Below, in pieces: positions 43,926-55,506 of a stretch of DNA of 64,000 nucleotides. The notes below the pieces were generated by a model. The model saw nothing but the letters and a program-made list of their open reading frames with translations, ran no database searches and was not told the origin of the DNA. The translations under genes and the position numbers were made by a program. Numbering within the stretch: position 1 is the stretch's first letter; every line of letters starts with the position of its first letter. Location of the stretch: positions 806,001 through 870,000 of the forward strand of contig CAVQCJ010000002.1 of NCBI GenBank assembly GCA_963711005.1. The letters run 5' to 3'. Origin of the DNA: CAVQCJ01 sp963711005. GTDB taxonomy: Bacteria; Actinomycetota; Actinomycetes; Prado026.

Positions 43926-44791
43926 CGGTTGCCAGCCGCGCGCCAGGCCACGCCGACGCGGACGGCGTCGAGGTTGGCGGCCGGGTCGTGCACCCGGACG
44001 CACCACACGCCCGCCGCGGCCGCCAGGGCGCTCACCGCGGCCGTGGCGTCGTCGCGCTCCTGCACCGCCGGCGGCTCGCCGTCCGGGCCGGCCAGCAGCT
44101 CGCCGAGGAAGCGCTTGCGCGAGGCGCCGACGAGCAGCGGCCGGCCCAGGCCGCCGAGCACCTCGAGATGGGCGAGAAGGCGCCAGTTGTGCCGGCTGTT
44201 CTTGGCGAAGCCCAGCCCGGGGTCGAGCACCACGAACGCTGGATCGACGCCGGCCGCGGCCGCAGCCTGCAGCCGCGCGCCCAGCTCGGTGCGCACCTCC
44301 CGGACCACCTCGTCGTACACCGCCAGCTCGTCCATCACCGCCGACGGACCGCGCCAGTGCATCGCGATGTAGGTGCAGCGCCGTTCGGCGATCAACGGCA
44401 GCATCGCCGGGTCGCCGAGCCCGCCGCTGACGTCGTTCACCACCACCGCGCCGCGCTCGAGCGCCGCTACGGCGACCGAGGCTCGCATCGTGTCGATGCT
44501 CACCGGCACCCCGGCCGCGGCGAGCGCGGACACCACCGGCAGGACGCGGCCGCTCTCCTCGTCCGCGGTGATGCGCCCGGCACCGGGCCGGGTCGACTCA
44601 CCTCCGACGTCGACGAGGTCGGCGCCGTCGGCGTGCAGGGCCAGGCCGTGCGCGATCGCCGAGTCCGCCTCGAGGTACCGCCCGCCGTCGGAGAACGAGT
44701 CGGGGGTGACGTTCAGGACGCCCATGACCAGCGTCCGGTCCAGGTCGCGCAGTGCGTCCGGCAGCCCTGCCGGGACCGGGGGGTACGTCAC
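43922..44791 (-). CDS. folP: dihydropteroate synthase
   Basis: Joins hydroxymethyl-dihydropterin pyrophosphate with p-aminobenzoate; the sulfonamide target. 289 residues; VMGVLNVTPDSFSDGGRYL near 22-40, DLVDVGGESTRPGAGRI near 57-73, VVNDVSGGLGDPAMLPL, VLDPGLGFAKNSRHNWRLL and VGASRKRFLGELLAG all match the TIM-barrel family. GTG 44791 starts the minus-strand unit folP-NTF2-folB-folK-DUF3180. folE lies upstream beyond the lysyltransferase-like gene. Confidence 0.96.
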   Translation of the reverse strand: MTYPPVPAGLPDALRDLDRTLVMGVLNVTPDSFSDGGRYLEADSAIAHGLALHADGADLVDVGGESTRPGAGRITADEESGRVLPVVSALAAAGVPVSIDTMRASVAVAALERGAVVVNDVSGGLGDPAMLPLIAERRCTYIAMHWRGPSAVMDELAVYDEVVREVRTELGARLQAAAAAGVDPAFVVLDPGLGFAKNSRHNWRLLAHLEVLGGLGRPLLVGASRKRFLGELLAGPDGEPPAVQERDDATAAVSALAAAAGVWCVRVHDPAANLDAVRVGVAWRAAGNR

Positions 44792-44856
44792 GCGGTCACT
44801 CTAATGACCTCGCCGCGCCCCCGACTTGACGGCGCGGGACGGCGCTGACCTTGGGG

Positions 44857-44900
44857 TCAGGCGGGACGCAGTCAGGCGGGACGGGGTCAGGCGGGAAGGA
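44857..44900. repeat. three tandem 15-bp repeats over the stop codon of the lysyltransferase-like gene
   Basis: Units begin at 44857, 44872 and 44887 with consensus TCAGGCGGGACGSRG; the third departs after its tenth base (AAGGA). Read on the minus strand, each gives CCCGCCTGA, so codons for P-A and the stop recur in frame. Confidence 0.85.
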
Positions 44901-46629
44901 GGGAGCCGGCGGCGCGGCGGTCGCGGCCGCGCCAGAAGGCCAGCCGCGGGTAGCTGATGAACGCCTCGGCCTCGAGGTACGCGACGGCCACCCGCGGCAG
45001 GTCCCCGACGTCGGGGTACAGGATGAAGCGCGGCTCCCAGACCGGCTGGAACTTCGCGTTGAACCGGTACAGCGACTCGATCTGCGCCCAGCGGGACGCG
45101 ACCAGGAGCAGCCGCCGCCAGGCCCGGGTGCCCGGCCCGGCGCCGATCCGCTCGCCCCTGGCCAGCGCCGCGCGGAACACGGCGAAGTTGAGCGACACGC
45201 GCTCGACGCCGAGGTCGCCGGCGTGCAGCAGCGTCTGCGCGATCAACAGCTCGTTCACCCCGGGGTCGGACTCGTGGTCGCGGCGCATGAGGTCCAGCGA
45301 CAGGCCGTGGTCGCCCCAGGGAACGAACGAGATCAGCCCGCGCACCTGCCCGTCCTGCGTCGCCGTCGCCACCACGCAGCCCTCGTCGGCCGGGTCGCCG
45401 AAACGGCCGAGCGCCATCGAGTAGCCGCGCTCGGTGTCGCCCACCCGCCACTCCGCGACCGAACCGCGCAGCCGCTCGAGCTCGGTCGCCGGGATGTCCC
45501 GAAGCCGGCGCAGCTCGCAGGCGTAGCCGGACCTGGCGACGCGGTTCACCATCTGCCGCACGTTGCGCATGGCGCGGCCCTCGAGGGAGAAGTCGTCCAC
45601 CTCGACGATCGCCTCGTCACCGAACTCGAGCGCGTCCAGCCCCGCCTCGCGGACCCAGACCTCGGCCCCGGTCTCGCTCGCCGCCGCGACGGCCGGCACC
45701 CACGCATGCCGCTTGGCCTCCGCCACGAACTGCGAGATCGCGCCCGGCCACGCCTCGGGGTCACCGAGCGGGTCGCCGCTGGCCAGCATCACCCCGGACG
45801 TCACGCGGTAGGCGATGCAGGCCTTCCCGGTCGGCGACCACACGACGCTCTTGTCGCGTCGCAGGGCGAAGTAGCCGAGCGAGTCGCGCTCGCCGTGCCC
45901 CAGCAACAGGTGCCGCATCTGGTCCTGGTCCGCCGCGGTCAGCAGCGGCAGCGGCCGCGGCGCACGCAGCAGCAGGAACAGTGTCGTCCCGACCGTGACC
46001 AGACCCAGCGTCAGCAGCGAGTAGTAGACGACGTCGGGGCGGAAGCCCGGCTGCTGGTCCAGCGGCGTGGGGATCCCGAACAGCCCGGCCGCTACGTACT
46101 GCAGCGTCGACCAGAAGCCGACCCGGTGGGTGAAGCGGCCGCGGAACGCGTACGCGACGAGCAGCCCGAGCAGCAGGCTCAGCGGCAGCAGCACCAGCAG
46201 GTAGCGCAGCGCCGACCACCGGGTGTACGGGTCGCCGGCCGCGTAGAACTCGCGCTGGAAGACCACCAGCAGCACCAGCATGGCCAGCGAGACGGCGGCC
46301 AGGCCCGGGTGCGGGGCGTCGCCGAACACGTGCAGGACGACCGACGCCGCGAGCAGGACGATGGCCAGCTGCCAGGCCCGCCGCTTGCGCCTGGCCAGGC
46401 CGCCGCCGAGCAGCATGAAGCCGATGCCCACCGCGAGCAGCGCCGCGACCGTCGCCTGCGAGATGGAGCCGGGGAGCACGTCCGTGAGGAGGTGCACGCG
46501 CATCCACAGTCGCGGCGTGACGGCCGCCGTGACGTCGAGCACGCCGATGGTCAGGCAGACCGCCCCGGCGACCCTGGGGATCCAGGGGCGCTCACCGGGC
46601 AGGACGGCACGAACCGCCTCGACGGTCAT
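44887..46629 (-). CDS. phosphatidylglycerol lysyltransferase-like membrane protein (MprF/DUF2156)
   Basis: 580 residues. About six N-terminal transmembrane helices (AGAVCLTIGVLDVTAAV, VAALLAVGIGFMLLGGG, LAIVLLAASVVLHVFG, LAAVSLAMLVLLVVF, LRYLLVLLPLSLLLGLLVAY, LLTLGLVTVGTTLFLLL) followed by a cytosolic tandem-GNAT domain (about 245-580) with ACIAYRVTSGVMLASGDPLGDPEAW, AKFQPVWEPRFILYPDVGDLPRVAVAYLEAE and similar segments typical of LPG-synthase C-domains. It resembles the N-terminal part of mycobacterial LysX without the lysyl-tRNA synthetase. It probably adds an amino acid to phosphatidylglycerol. The stop codon lies in a 15-bp tandem repeat. Confidence 0.85.
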   Translation of the reverse strand: MTVEAVRAVLPGERPWIPRVAGAVCLTIGVLDVTAAVTPRLWMRVHLLTDVLPGSISQATVAALLAVGIGFMLLGGGLARRKRRAWQLAIVLLAASVVLHVFGDAPHPGLAAVSLAMLVLLVVFQREFYAAGDPYTRWSALRYLLVLLPLSLLLGLLVAYAFRGRFTHRVGFWSTLQYVAAGLFGIPTPLDQQPGFRPDVVYYSLLTLGLVTVGTTLFLLLRAPRPLPLLTAADQDQMRHLLLGHGERDSLGYFALRRDKSVVWSPTGKACIAYRVTSGVMLASGDPLGDPEAWPGAISQFVAEAKRHAWVPAVAAASETGAEVWVREAGLDALEFGDEAIVEVDDFSLEGRAMRNVRQMVNRVARSGYACELRRLRDIPATELERLRGSVAEWRVGDTERGYSMALGRFGDPADEGCVVATATQDGQVRGLISFVPWGDHGLSLDLMRRDHESDPGVNELLIAQTLLHAGDLGVERVSLNFAVFRAALARGERIGAGPGTRAWRRLLLVASRWAQIESLYRFNAKFQPVWEPRFILYPDVGDLPRVAVAYLEAEAFISYPRLAFWRGRDRRAAGSLLPA

Positions 46630-46637
46630 CGGGCGGC

Positions 46638-47249
46638 TCAGCGACCGAGGATGAGGCTCATCGCCTCGGCCCGCGTCGCCGCGTCACGCAGCTGGCCACG
46701 GACCGCGGAGGTGACGGTCTTGGCCCCGGGCTTGCGGATCCCACGCATGGACATGCACAGATGCTCGCACTCGACGACCACGATCACGCCGAGCGGAAGA
46801 AGCTGGCGCGTCAGCGCGTCGGCGATCTGGGTGGTGAGGCGCTCCTGCACCTGGGGGCGCTTGGCGAAGACGTCGACCAGCCGGGCCAGCTTGGACAGCC
46901 CGGTGATCCGGCCGTCGGCACCCGGGATGTACCCGACGTGCGCGACCCCGTGGAACGGCACGAGGTGGTGCTCGCAGGTGCTGTAGACCTCGATGTCCTT
47001 GACCAGGACCATCTCGTCGTGGCCGAGGTCGAACGTGGTCGTCAGCACGTCCTCGGGGCTCTGCCACAGCCCGCCGAAGATTTCCAGGTAGCTGCGCGCA
47101 ACCCGGGTCGGGGTCTCGCGCAGCCCCTCGCGGTCGGGGTCCTCGCCGACGGCGATCAGCAGCTCGCGGACCGCCGCCTCGGCCCTGGCCTGGTCGAACC
47201 GCGCCCGCGTCGTCGGGTCCAGGTCGACGGTCGTCACCGGGTCGACCAC
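46638..47249 (-). CDS. folE: GTP cyclohydrolase I
   Basis: First step of pterin/folate synthesis: GTP to 7,8-dihydroneopterin triphosphate. 203 residues; REGLRETPTRVARSYLEIFGG near 41-61, VYSTCEHHLVPFHGVAHVGY near 88-107 and VVVECEHLCMSMRGIRKPGAKTVTSAVRG (shown in part as VECEHLCMSMRGIRKPGAKT) supply the zinc Cys-His-Cys ligands, all present, so it is the zinc type. GTG 47249 starts 2 nt after the ftsH stop. Downstream gene starts 8 nt later. Confidence 0.97.
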   Translation of the reverse strand: MVDPVTTVDLDPTTRARFDQARAEAAVRELLIAVGEDPDREGLRETPTRVARSYLEIFGGLWQSPEDVLTTTFDLGHDEMVLVKDIEVYSTCEHHLVPFHGVAHVGYIPGADGRITGLSKLARLVDVFAKRPQVQERLTTQIADALTRQLLPLGVIVVVECEHLCMSMRGIRKPGAKTVTSAVRGQLRDAATRAEAMSLILGR

Positions 47250-47251
47250 CG

Positions 47252-49300
<2,049 letters not shown>

Positions 49301-49397
49301 CCTCCTGCTCCTACGCCGGACCGGCCTCCCCGGCTCGGGAGTTTCGAGGGTACCCCGCCGCGGCGTCAGCCTCGACCGGGCGGCGCCCCCCGAAGGG

Positions 49398-49965
49398 TCA
49401 GGCGGTATAGACGTGCGGGGCGAGGGTCCCCACGAACGGGAGGTTGCGGTACCGCTCGGCGTAGTCCAGGCCGTACCCGACCACGAACTCGGGCGGGATG
49501 TCGAAGCCGACGTACCGGACCTGCACCGGCACCTGCGCGGCGTCCGGCTTGCGCAGCAGGGTGAACACCTCGACGGTCGCCGGGCCGCGCGAGCGCAGGT
49601 TCCGCAGCAGCCAGGACAGCGTCAGGCCCGAGTCGATGATGTCCTCGACGACCAGCACGTGCCGGCCGGTGATGTCCCGGTCCAGGTCCTTGAGGATCCG
49701 CACGACGCCGGAGGACTTGGTGCCCGAGCCGTACGACGACACGGCCATCCAGTCCATCGTCACGTTCGCCGTGCAGCGCACGGCTCAGGTCGGCCATCAC
49801 CATGACCGCGCCCTTGAGGACGCCGACCAGCAGCAGCTCGCGACCGGCGTAGTCCGCGTCGATCTGCGCGGCGAGCTCGCCGATCCGCGCCCGGATCTGC
49901 TCGTCGGTGAGCAGGACCCGCTCGAGGTCTTTGGCCTCCGGCCTGGCGTCGAGGCTGTCGGTCAA
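49398..49965 (-). CDS. hpt: hypoxanthine phosphoribosyltransferase (one apparent frameshift)
   Basis: Purine salvage: hypoxanthine or guanine plus PRPP. About 189 residues. LERVLLTDEQIRARIGELAAQIDADYAGRELLLVGVLKGAVMVMADLSRAL (shown in part as LLLVGVLKGAVMVMADLSRA) is the N-terminal half. An extra base near 49770 must be removed to give ALHANVTMDWMAVSSYG. The PRPP loop VLVVEDIIDSGLTLSWLL and the hood segment VGFDIPPEFVVGYGLDYAERYRNLP (shown in part as VGYGLDYAERYRNLPFVG) follow. The start is TTG 49965, overlapping the tilS stop (TTGA). ftsH starts about 98 bp downstream. Confidence 0.92.
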
Positions 49966-50987
49966 CTCGGTCGGCCTCCTCGCGACGTGCCCCGGGCCGG
50001 CTCGGCCCCCGGCGCGAACGAGAGCCTGTCACAGGCCCGGCCGGCGGCGACACCGCCCGGCAGCTCGACCGCCCCCTGGCCGTGCCAGCGGACGACCAGC
50101 GCGTCGAGCGCCGCGACGTGCACGGCGGCCAGGTCGGTCGCGGGGCAGCCGGCCGCGAGCGCGGCCCGTCGCAGCACCCGGGTACGCACGGCCGGCGCCA
50201 GCTCGGCGAGCGCTCGGGCGTCGAGGTCGCCGTCGGGGCCGCAAACCCGCTCCGCGGCCTGGGCGGCGATCGCATCGAGCGCGTCGGCGTCGGCGCGGAG
50301 CCAGCGCGGCCGACCGGGCCAGGGCCGCGGCCACCCCCGGGCCCGAGCGCCCGCTCCAGCACCGGCAGGACCTCGTGCCGGACCCGGACCCGGGCGTAGC
50401 GCGGGTCGAGGTTGTGCGGGTCGTCCCACGGCTGCAGGCCGAGGGCGGCGCAGGCCTGCCTGGTCACGGCGCGGTCCAGGTCCAGCAGCGGCCGCCGGTA
50501 GCGGCCGGAGGCCGACGTCGCGGCCATCCCGGCCAGCGAGCGCGTCCCGGACCCCCTGGCCAGGCCGAGCAGGACGGTCTCGGCCTGGTCGTCGCGGGTG
50601 TGCGCCGAGCAGGACGGCGACCGCACCGGTGCGCTCGGCCGCGGCGTCCAGCGCCGCGTAGCGGGCCGCGCGGGCCGCCGCCTCCGGACCGCCGTCCCCG
50701 CCGACCACGACCGTGGCCACCTCGACCGGGTCCAGCCCGAGCCCGCGCAAGGTCTCGGCCGTGGCCCCGGCCCGCTGGGCGGAGCCGTCCTGGAGCTCGT
50801 GGTCGACGATGACGGCGCCGGCCCGGACCGCGGCCTTCGGCGCCTCGAACGCGAGCGCCGCCGCCAGCGCCAGCGAGTCGGCGCCGCCGCTGCACCCGAC
50901 CAGCAGGACGTCCCCCGGCTCGCACCCGGCGACCACGCCGCGGACGGCCAGCCGGACCTGCGCGACGGCGGGGTCGGGTCCGCTCAC
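49962..50987 (-). CDS. tilS: tRNA(Ile)-lysidine synthetase (three apparent frameshifts)
   Basis: ATP-dependent lysidine formation at C34 of the AUA-reading tRNA-Ile. The PP-loop LLVGCSGGADSLALAAAL is near 31-48; VDHELQDGSAQRAGATAETLRGLGLDPV (shown in part as VIVDHELQDGSAQRAGAT) and, after removing an extra base near 50597, AHTRDDQAETVLLGLARGSG and YRRPLLDLDR follow. Two further extra bases, near 50335 and 50310, give way to RWLRADADALDAIAAQAA. GTG 50987 overlaps the upstream metalloprotease-fold gene stop (GTGA), and its own TGA overlaps the hpt TTG. The ordering tilS-hpt-ftsH is conserved in bacteria. Confidence 0.9.
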   Translation of the reverse strand: MSGPDPAVAQVRLAVRGVVAGCEPGDVLLVGCSGGADSLALAAALAFEAPKAAVRAGAVIVDHELQDGSAQRAGATAETLRGLGLDPVEVATVVVGGDGGPEAAARAARYAALDAAAERTGAVAVLLGAHPRRPGRDRPARPGQGVRDALAGRDGRDVGLRPLPAAAAGPGPRRDQAGLRRPRPAAVGRPAQPRPALRPGPGPARGPAGAGAGARARGWPRPWPGRPRWLRADADALDAIAAQAAERVCGPDGDLDARALAELAPAVRTRVLRRAALAAGCPATDLAAVHVAALDALVVRWHGQGAVELPGGVAAGRACDRLSFAPGAEPARGTSRGGRPS

Positions 50988-52082
50988 GCCTGCGCCCCCT
51001 GGCCGTCGACCACCCGGGCCACCCAGCTGTCCGGCGCGGCCAGCTCGGCCGCGGACGGCAGCGTGGCCGCGGACTCCCACACCCGGTTGAAGCCGGCCAT
51101 CCCGACCCGGTCCACGACCGCGCGGACGAAGGCGGCTCCGTCGCGGTACTGGCGCAGCTTGGCGTCCAGGCCGAGCAGCCGGCGAACCGCGGCCTCGACC
51201 CGGCCGGGTTCCTCGCGCCGGCGCTGGAACCGGACCCTGATCTCGGCGACGGTCGGCACCACCCCCGGGCCGACGTCGTCCATGACCACGTCGGCGTGGC
51301 CCTCGAGCAGGGACATCACCGCGGTCACCTCGGCCAGCAGCGCCTGCTGCTGCGGGGACTGCAGTGCCTCGGCGAGCGACGGGCCGGGCCGGCCGCGCAG
51401 CGCGGCGGCGACCGCAGCGGCCACCTCCCCGGCCCGCTCGCGCATCACCGGCGGCGACAGACCGTCCTCGGCGGCACCGAGCAGCACCCCGACCTGGTCG
51501 ACGATGTGCCCGCGCAGCCACGGGACGGCGCCGAACTGCACCCGGTGCGTCTCCTCGTGCAGGCAGACCCACAGCCGGAAGTCCGCGGGCACGACGCCGA
51601 GCTCGCGCTCGACCTGCACGATGTTCGGCGCCACCAGCAGCAGCCGCCCCGGCCGGTCCCCGTCCGGGCCGTCCGGGGGGAACATCTCGTACTGGCCGAG
51701 CACCTTGCCGCCCAGGAACGCCAGACCGGCGCCGGCCTCCAGCGCGGTGAGCCGGGACGCGACGGCCCGGACCGAGTCCGGCATCCCGGCCATCGTCCGG
51801 GACTGGATCCGCTCGGCCATCGGCTCCAGCAGGTGGCGCAGCCCCTGCACGTTCGAGCGCACCCAGGTCGGGTCGGTCCACGACCGCCACCGGGGCCGCC
51901 ACGCCGGACACGTCCAGCCCGGTGTACGCACGGACGTGGCCGCGCGCCTCGAGCGCGTAGTCACGCAGCTGGGCCACCACGGCGCGCGCCTGGGCGGGCG
52001 TCGCCTCGGGGCCTGGCCGCAGCAGCCGCACGCCGGTCGCCGCGGCGAGGTCCCAGTCGACCAGGTCCGGGCCGGGGCTCAT
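50984..52082 (-). CDS. zinc-dependent metalloprotease-fold protein (DUF2342 type; one apparent frameshift)
   Basis: About 365 residues from ATG 52082 (MSPGPDLVDWDLAAATGVRL). An extra base near 51871 must be removed to read VVDRPTWVRSNVQGLRHLLEPM. The zinc motif is in LWVCLHEETHRVQFGAVPWLRGHI (HEETH; shown in part as CLHEETHRVQFGAVPWLRG), followed by EGHADVVMDDVGP with a likely third ligand. This family is annotated as zinc-dependent metalloprotease or coenzyme-F420-biosynthesis-associated protein; its substrate is unknown. Its place between dacB and tilS is typical of actinobacteria. Confidence 0.86.
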
Positions 52083-52104
52083 CCCGCCACCGTACGGCTC
52101 CCGC

Positions 52105-53669
52105 TCAGCCCGAGCAGCCGCAGCCCGCGACCGCCGTCGCCAGCCGGTCGAGCACGGCCCGCGCCAGCAGCGCGCCGCCGGCCGGAACGTGGTCGGCCAC
52201 GAAGACGAAGACGAGCATCCGGCCGGCCGCGTCCTCGACGGAGCCGGCCATGGCCGAGACGCCGGTCAGCGTCCCGGTCTTCGCGCGCACCAGCCCGGCC
52301 GCCGGCGAAGTCCCCGGGGCGTCGAAGCGGGGTGGCTCGAGGGTGCCGGTGAACCCGGCCACGGCCAGGCTCGTGAGGATCGACCGCAGCTGCGGGTGCT
52401 CGGCCGAGGCGGCCACCACGAGGACCCGGCCCAGCACGACCGGCTCGACCCGGGTCTGGACCGACAGCCCGCTGCCGTCGTACAGCCGGAGCCGGTCGGT
52501 CGGCAGGCCGAGCGCCTGCACCGCCGCGGTGACCGCGGTGACACCGCCCGGGAAGTCGGCCGGCTGACCGGACGCGTGCGCGACCAGGTGCGCCAGCGCC
52601 TCGGCCAGGTCGTTGTCGCTGGTGGACAGCATCCAGCCGAGCATGTCCGCGAGGGTGGGCGAGCTGACCGAGGCCAGCAGCGTCCCGGGGTGGGCCGGCG
52701 CCGGGGTCGGGGAGGCGGACGCGCCGCTCGCAGAGCCGACCGGGCCGGCGGAGGCCGAGCCCGAGGGAGCCGGCGGGGCCTTGGTCGGGACCGGCGCTCC
52801 GGTCACCGTGATGCCCTGCCGGACCAGCTGCCGCGCGAACGCCTTGGCCGCGCCGAGGGCGGGATCGATGACGCGCGGGGCCGAGCCCTCCGCCGTGAGG
52901 CCGACCCGGCCCTCGTCCACCGCCAGCGCGGTCACCGGGGAGACCACCCCCGAGGTGACGTAGGCGGCGGGCCAGGTGGCGGCCGTCCTCGGCCCGGTGA
53001 ACAGGGTGGTGTCGTAGCCGAGCGTGACGGCCCTGACCCCTGCGCCCGCAGCGCGGCGGCCGTGGACCGGGCCAGCGCGGGCAGCGAGGCCGGCGCCGGG
53101 ACGAAGCCCGCCGGGGGCGCGGTCGCCAGGGTGGGGTCGCCGCCGCCGACCAGCACGATCTGCCCGGCCCTCGCGCCCGCCACGACCCGGGTCTGGATCC
53201 GGTACTGCGGGCCGAGCACGGACAGTGCTGCCGCCGCCGTCAGCAGCTTGGTCGTCGAGGCCGTGGAGTAGTCGCCGTCGGCGTCGTGGTCGTAGAGCAG
53301 CTGACCGCTGGACAGGTCCAGGACCGCCGCGCCCACCTGGGAACCCAGCGCCGGCTGCGCGAGCAACGGCCCGAGCGTCCGTGCCAGGCCGGCTGACGTG
53401 GGCAGCGCGGCGGTGTCGCCGACCGGCTGCAGGACCGGGGCCGCCGGGGCCGGCTCGGCCGGTGATGGCGAGCCCGAGGCCGCCGCGGTGGTCGCGCTGC
53501 CGCCGGCGACCGCGCCGCCGCGGCCCCCCTGCCCCGGCAGCCGGCCGAGCAGGGTGAGGACCAGGACCAGCACGGTGACGGTGGCCAGGGCGGCGATCGC
53601 GCCCGCGCGCCAGCCGTGCAGCTGCCCGACCACCGGCAGCCGCCGTCCACCGGGCCGGCTCGCGCGCAT
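52105..53669 (-). CDS. dacB: D-alanyl-D-alanine carboxypeptidase/endopeptidase (PBP4 type; one apparent frameshift)
   Basis: Peptidoglycan-trimming penicillin-binding protein outside the membrane. An N-terminal helix (AGAIAALATVTVLVLVLTLLG) acts as signal anchor; a Pro/Ala linker follows. Catalytic motifs: SxxK in YSTASTTKLLTAAAAL, SxN in MLSTSDNDLAEALAHLVA, KTG in VRAKTGTLTGVSAMAGSV. The inserted domain between the first two motifs is shorter than in E. coli PBP4 and has a Ser/Ala/Pro-rich stretch. One G is missing from the run at 53037-53040 (minus strand), which splits the frame. ATG 53669 is divergent from ppa, 80 nt away. Confidence 0.92.
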
Positions 53670-53749
53670 CTGCGGAAGACTAGGTCAGCCGCACGGCACG
53701 CCGGCGCAGCAGCAGCGCCGGAGGTCTGGCAGGACAGGGAAGGACGAGC

Positions 53750-54247
53750 GTGGACTTCGACGTCACCATCGAGATCCCCAAGGGTCAGCGCAACAAGTAC
53801 GAGATGGACCACGAGACCGGCCGGATCCGCCTCGACCGCATGCTGTTCACCGCGACGAGGTACCCGGCCGACTACGGGTTCGTCGAGCACACGCTCGGAC
53901 TGGACGGCGACCCGCTGGACGCGCTGGTCCTGCTCGAGGAGCCGACGTTCCCGGGCTGCCTGATCCGGTGCCGGGCCGTCGGCATGTACCGGATGACGGA
54001 CGAGAAGGGCCGTGACGACAAGATCCTTTGCGTGACCGCGAACGACCCGCGGCTGGAGCACCTGCGCGACATCTTCCACGTGCCCGAGTACGAGCGGCTG
54101 GAGATCGAGCACTTCTTCAGCGTCTACAAGGACCTGGAGCCCGGGAAGTCGGTCGAGGGCGCCACCTGGGGCGGCCGCGCCGACGCGGAGGCCGAGATCG
54201 AGGCGTCACTGGCCCGCGAGGTCGAACGTCTGCGGGCCGACGACTGA
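53750..54247 (+). CDS. ppa: inorganic pyrophosphatase (family I)
   Basis: Hydrolyses pyrophosphate to phosphate, pulling biosynthetic reactions forward. 165 residues; DVTIEIPKGQRNKYEMDHETGRIRLDRML (shown in part as IEIPKGQRNKYEMDHETG), PADYGFVEHTL, and the magnesium-binding DGDPLDALVLLEEPTFPGC are canonical family I motifs, as are MTDEKGRDDKILCV and FFSVYKDLEPGKSV. GTG 53750 follows AAGGAC. It stands alone, convergent with the NlpC/P60 gene, in the dacB-ppa divergent arrangement common in actinobacteria. Confidence 0.97.
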   Translation: MDFDVTIEIPKGQRNKYEMDHETGRIRLDRMLFTATRYPADYGFVEHTLGLDGDPLDALVLLEEPTFPGCLIRCRAVGMYRMTDEKGRDDKILCVTANDPRLEHLRDIFHVPEYERLEIEHFFSVYKDLEPGKSVEGATWGGRADAEAEIEASLAREVERLRADD

Positions 54248-54279
54248 CCCAGACCCTGCGGTCCCGGAGCGGTCGGCCG

Positions 54280-55506
54280 CTAGGGGCGGCCGAAGCCGAA
54301 CAGGTCGGGCCGGTCCACGGAGCTGATCCGGACGTCCGCACCGGTGAACGGCGCCTCGATCATCTCCCCGTTGCCGATGTACAGCGCGACATGGTGGATC
54401 GAGGTGTAGTCGGAAAGGTTGTAGGCGTAGAAGACCAGGTCGCCGGGACGGGCCTGCGACTGCGACACGGGGGTCGAGTCCTGCCACTGGGCCACGGACC
54501 AATGCGGGAGCAAGATGCCGCCGGCCTGCCAGGCGCGCATCGTCAGACCCGAGCAGTCGAACGTCGCCGGCCCGGTCGCGGCCCACTCGTACGGCTTGCC
54601 CAGCTGCTTCATCGCGTACGCGATCGCCGCCCGAGCGCCCGCGCTGGTGGCATGCGAGCCGGAGCCGGAGCCGATGTGGTTGCCGCCGCCGGCGGGCGAC
54701 CCGTTGCCGCGCTGGCGGGCCAGCTCGAGGGCCCGGCGGTGAGCGGCCCTGGCCAGCCCGGCCTGGCGCGCCTGGCTGAGCTGGGTGGACTTGGCCCGCG
54801 CGGCCGCGAGCGCCGTGGTCAGCGTCGCCACCTGGGCGTCGATATGCGTCACCTGCGCGGCCTGGTCGGCGACCTTGGCCTGGACGGCTGACTTCGCGGC
54901 CGCGGCCGCCGCTGCGGCCTTGCTCACCGCGGCGAGGGAGGCGGCCGCCTGCTTGTCCAGCACCGCCGAGACCACCTGGGTGGCCTTGAGCCGGTCGATC
55001 ACCGCGTTCTGGCGGTCGGCGAGGACGCTCATCGTCGCGACCGCGTCGAGCATGCTCTGAGGGGAGTCAGCCGTCAGCACGGCACCGAAACCGAGACCCA
55101 GCCCGTCGCCGCGGTACGCGGCCGAGGCGATCCGTCCGAGGTCCTCGCGCGCAGCCTGCACGTCGGCCTGCGCACGCACGGCGGCCGCGGAGGCGGCACC
55201 CGCCGCCTTCTGCGCCAGCGCCAGCTTGTACATCGCGCCGTTGTAGGCCTCGCCCGCTGCGTCGACCGCCTGTCCGAGTGCCTGCAGCCTGGCCTGTGCA
55301 GCGGCCAGCTGGGCCTGCATGACACCGACCTGCGCGGCGACGGTCTGCGCCTTCGCCTTGGCCGCGGCCACCGTCGCCGCCGACGGGGTGTTCGGGTCGG
55401 CGACGGCCTGCGTGGCCGGCAACGAGGCGATCAGCGCGAGGACGGCGGCCGCCGCCGCCGTCCTGACCAGCCCTCGTGCTCGGGGTCGCACCGGCCGCTC
55501 CTCCAC
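54280..55506 (-). CDS. secreted NlpC/P60 peptidoglycan hydrolase with coiled coil
   Basis: 408 residues from GTG 55506. Signal peptide (TAAAAAVLALIASLPATQAVA, cleavage near residue 36), a long Ala-rich coiled coil (about 45-250) that resembles RipA/CwlO-type autoinhibitory stalks, a Gly/Ser linker, then an NlpC/P60 domain with Cys318 in FDCSGLTMRAWQ and His372 in SIHHVALYIGNGEMIEAP. It should cleave D-Glu to diaminopimelate bonds in cell-wall peptides at division. Its 5' region has predicted stem structures. It is divergent from glgX. Confidence 0.92.
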   Translation of the reverse strand: MEERPVRPRARGLVRTAAAAAVLALIASLPATQAVADPNTPSAATVAAAKAKAQTVAAQVGVMQAQLAAAQARLQALGQAVDAAGEAYNGAMYKLALAQKAAGAASAAAVRAQADVQAAREDLGRIASAAYRGDGLGLGFGAVLTADSPQSMLDAVATMSVLADRQNAVIDRLKATQVVSAVLDKQAAASLAAVSKAAAAAAAAKSAVQAKVADQAAQVTHIDAQVATLTTALAAARAKSTQLSQARQAGLARAAHRRALELARQRGNGSPAGGGNHIGSGSGSHATSAGARAAIAYAMKQLGKPYEWAATGPATFDCSGLTMRAWQAGGILLPHWSVAQWQDSTPVSQSQARPGDLVFYAYNLSDYTSIHHVALYIGNGEMIEAPFTGADVRISSVDRPDLFGFGRP

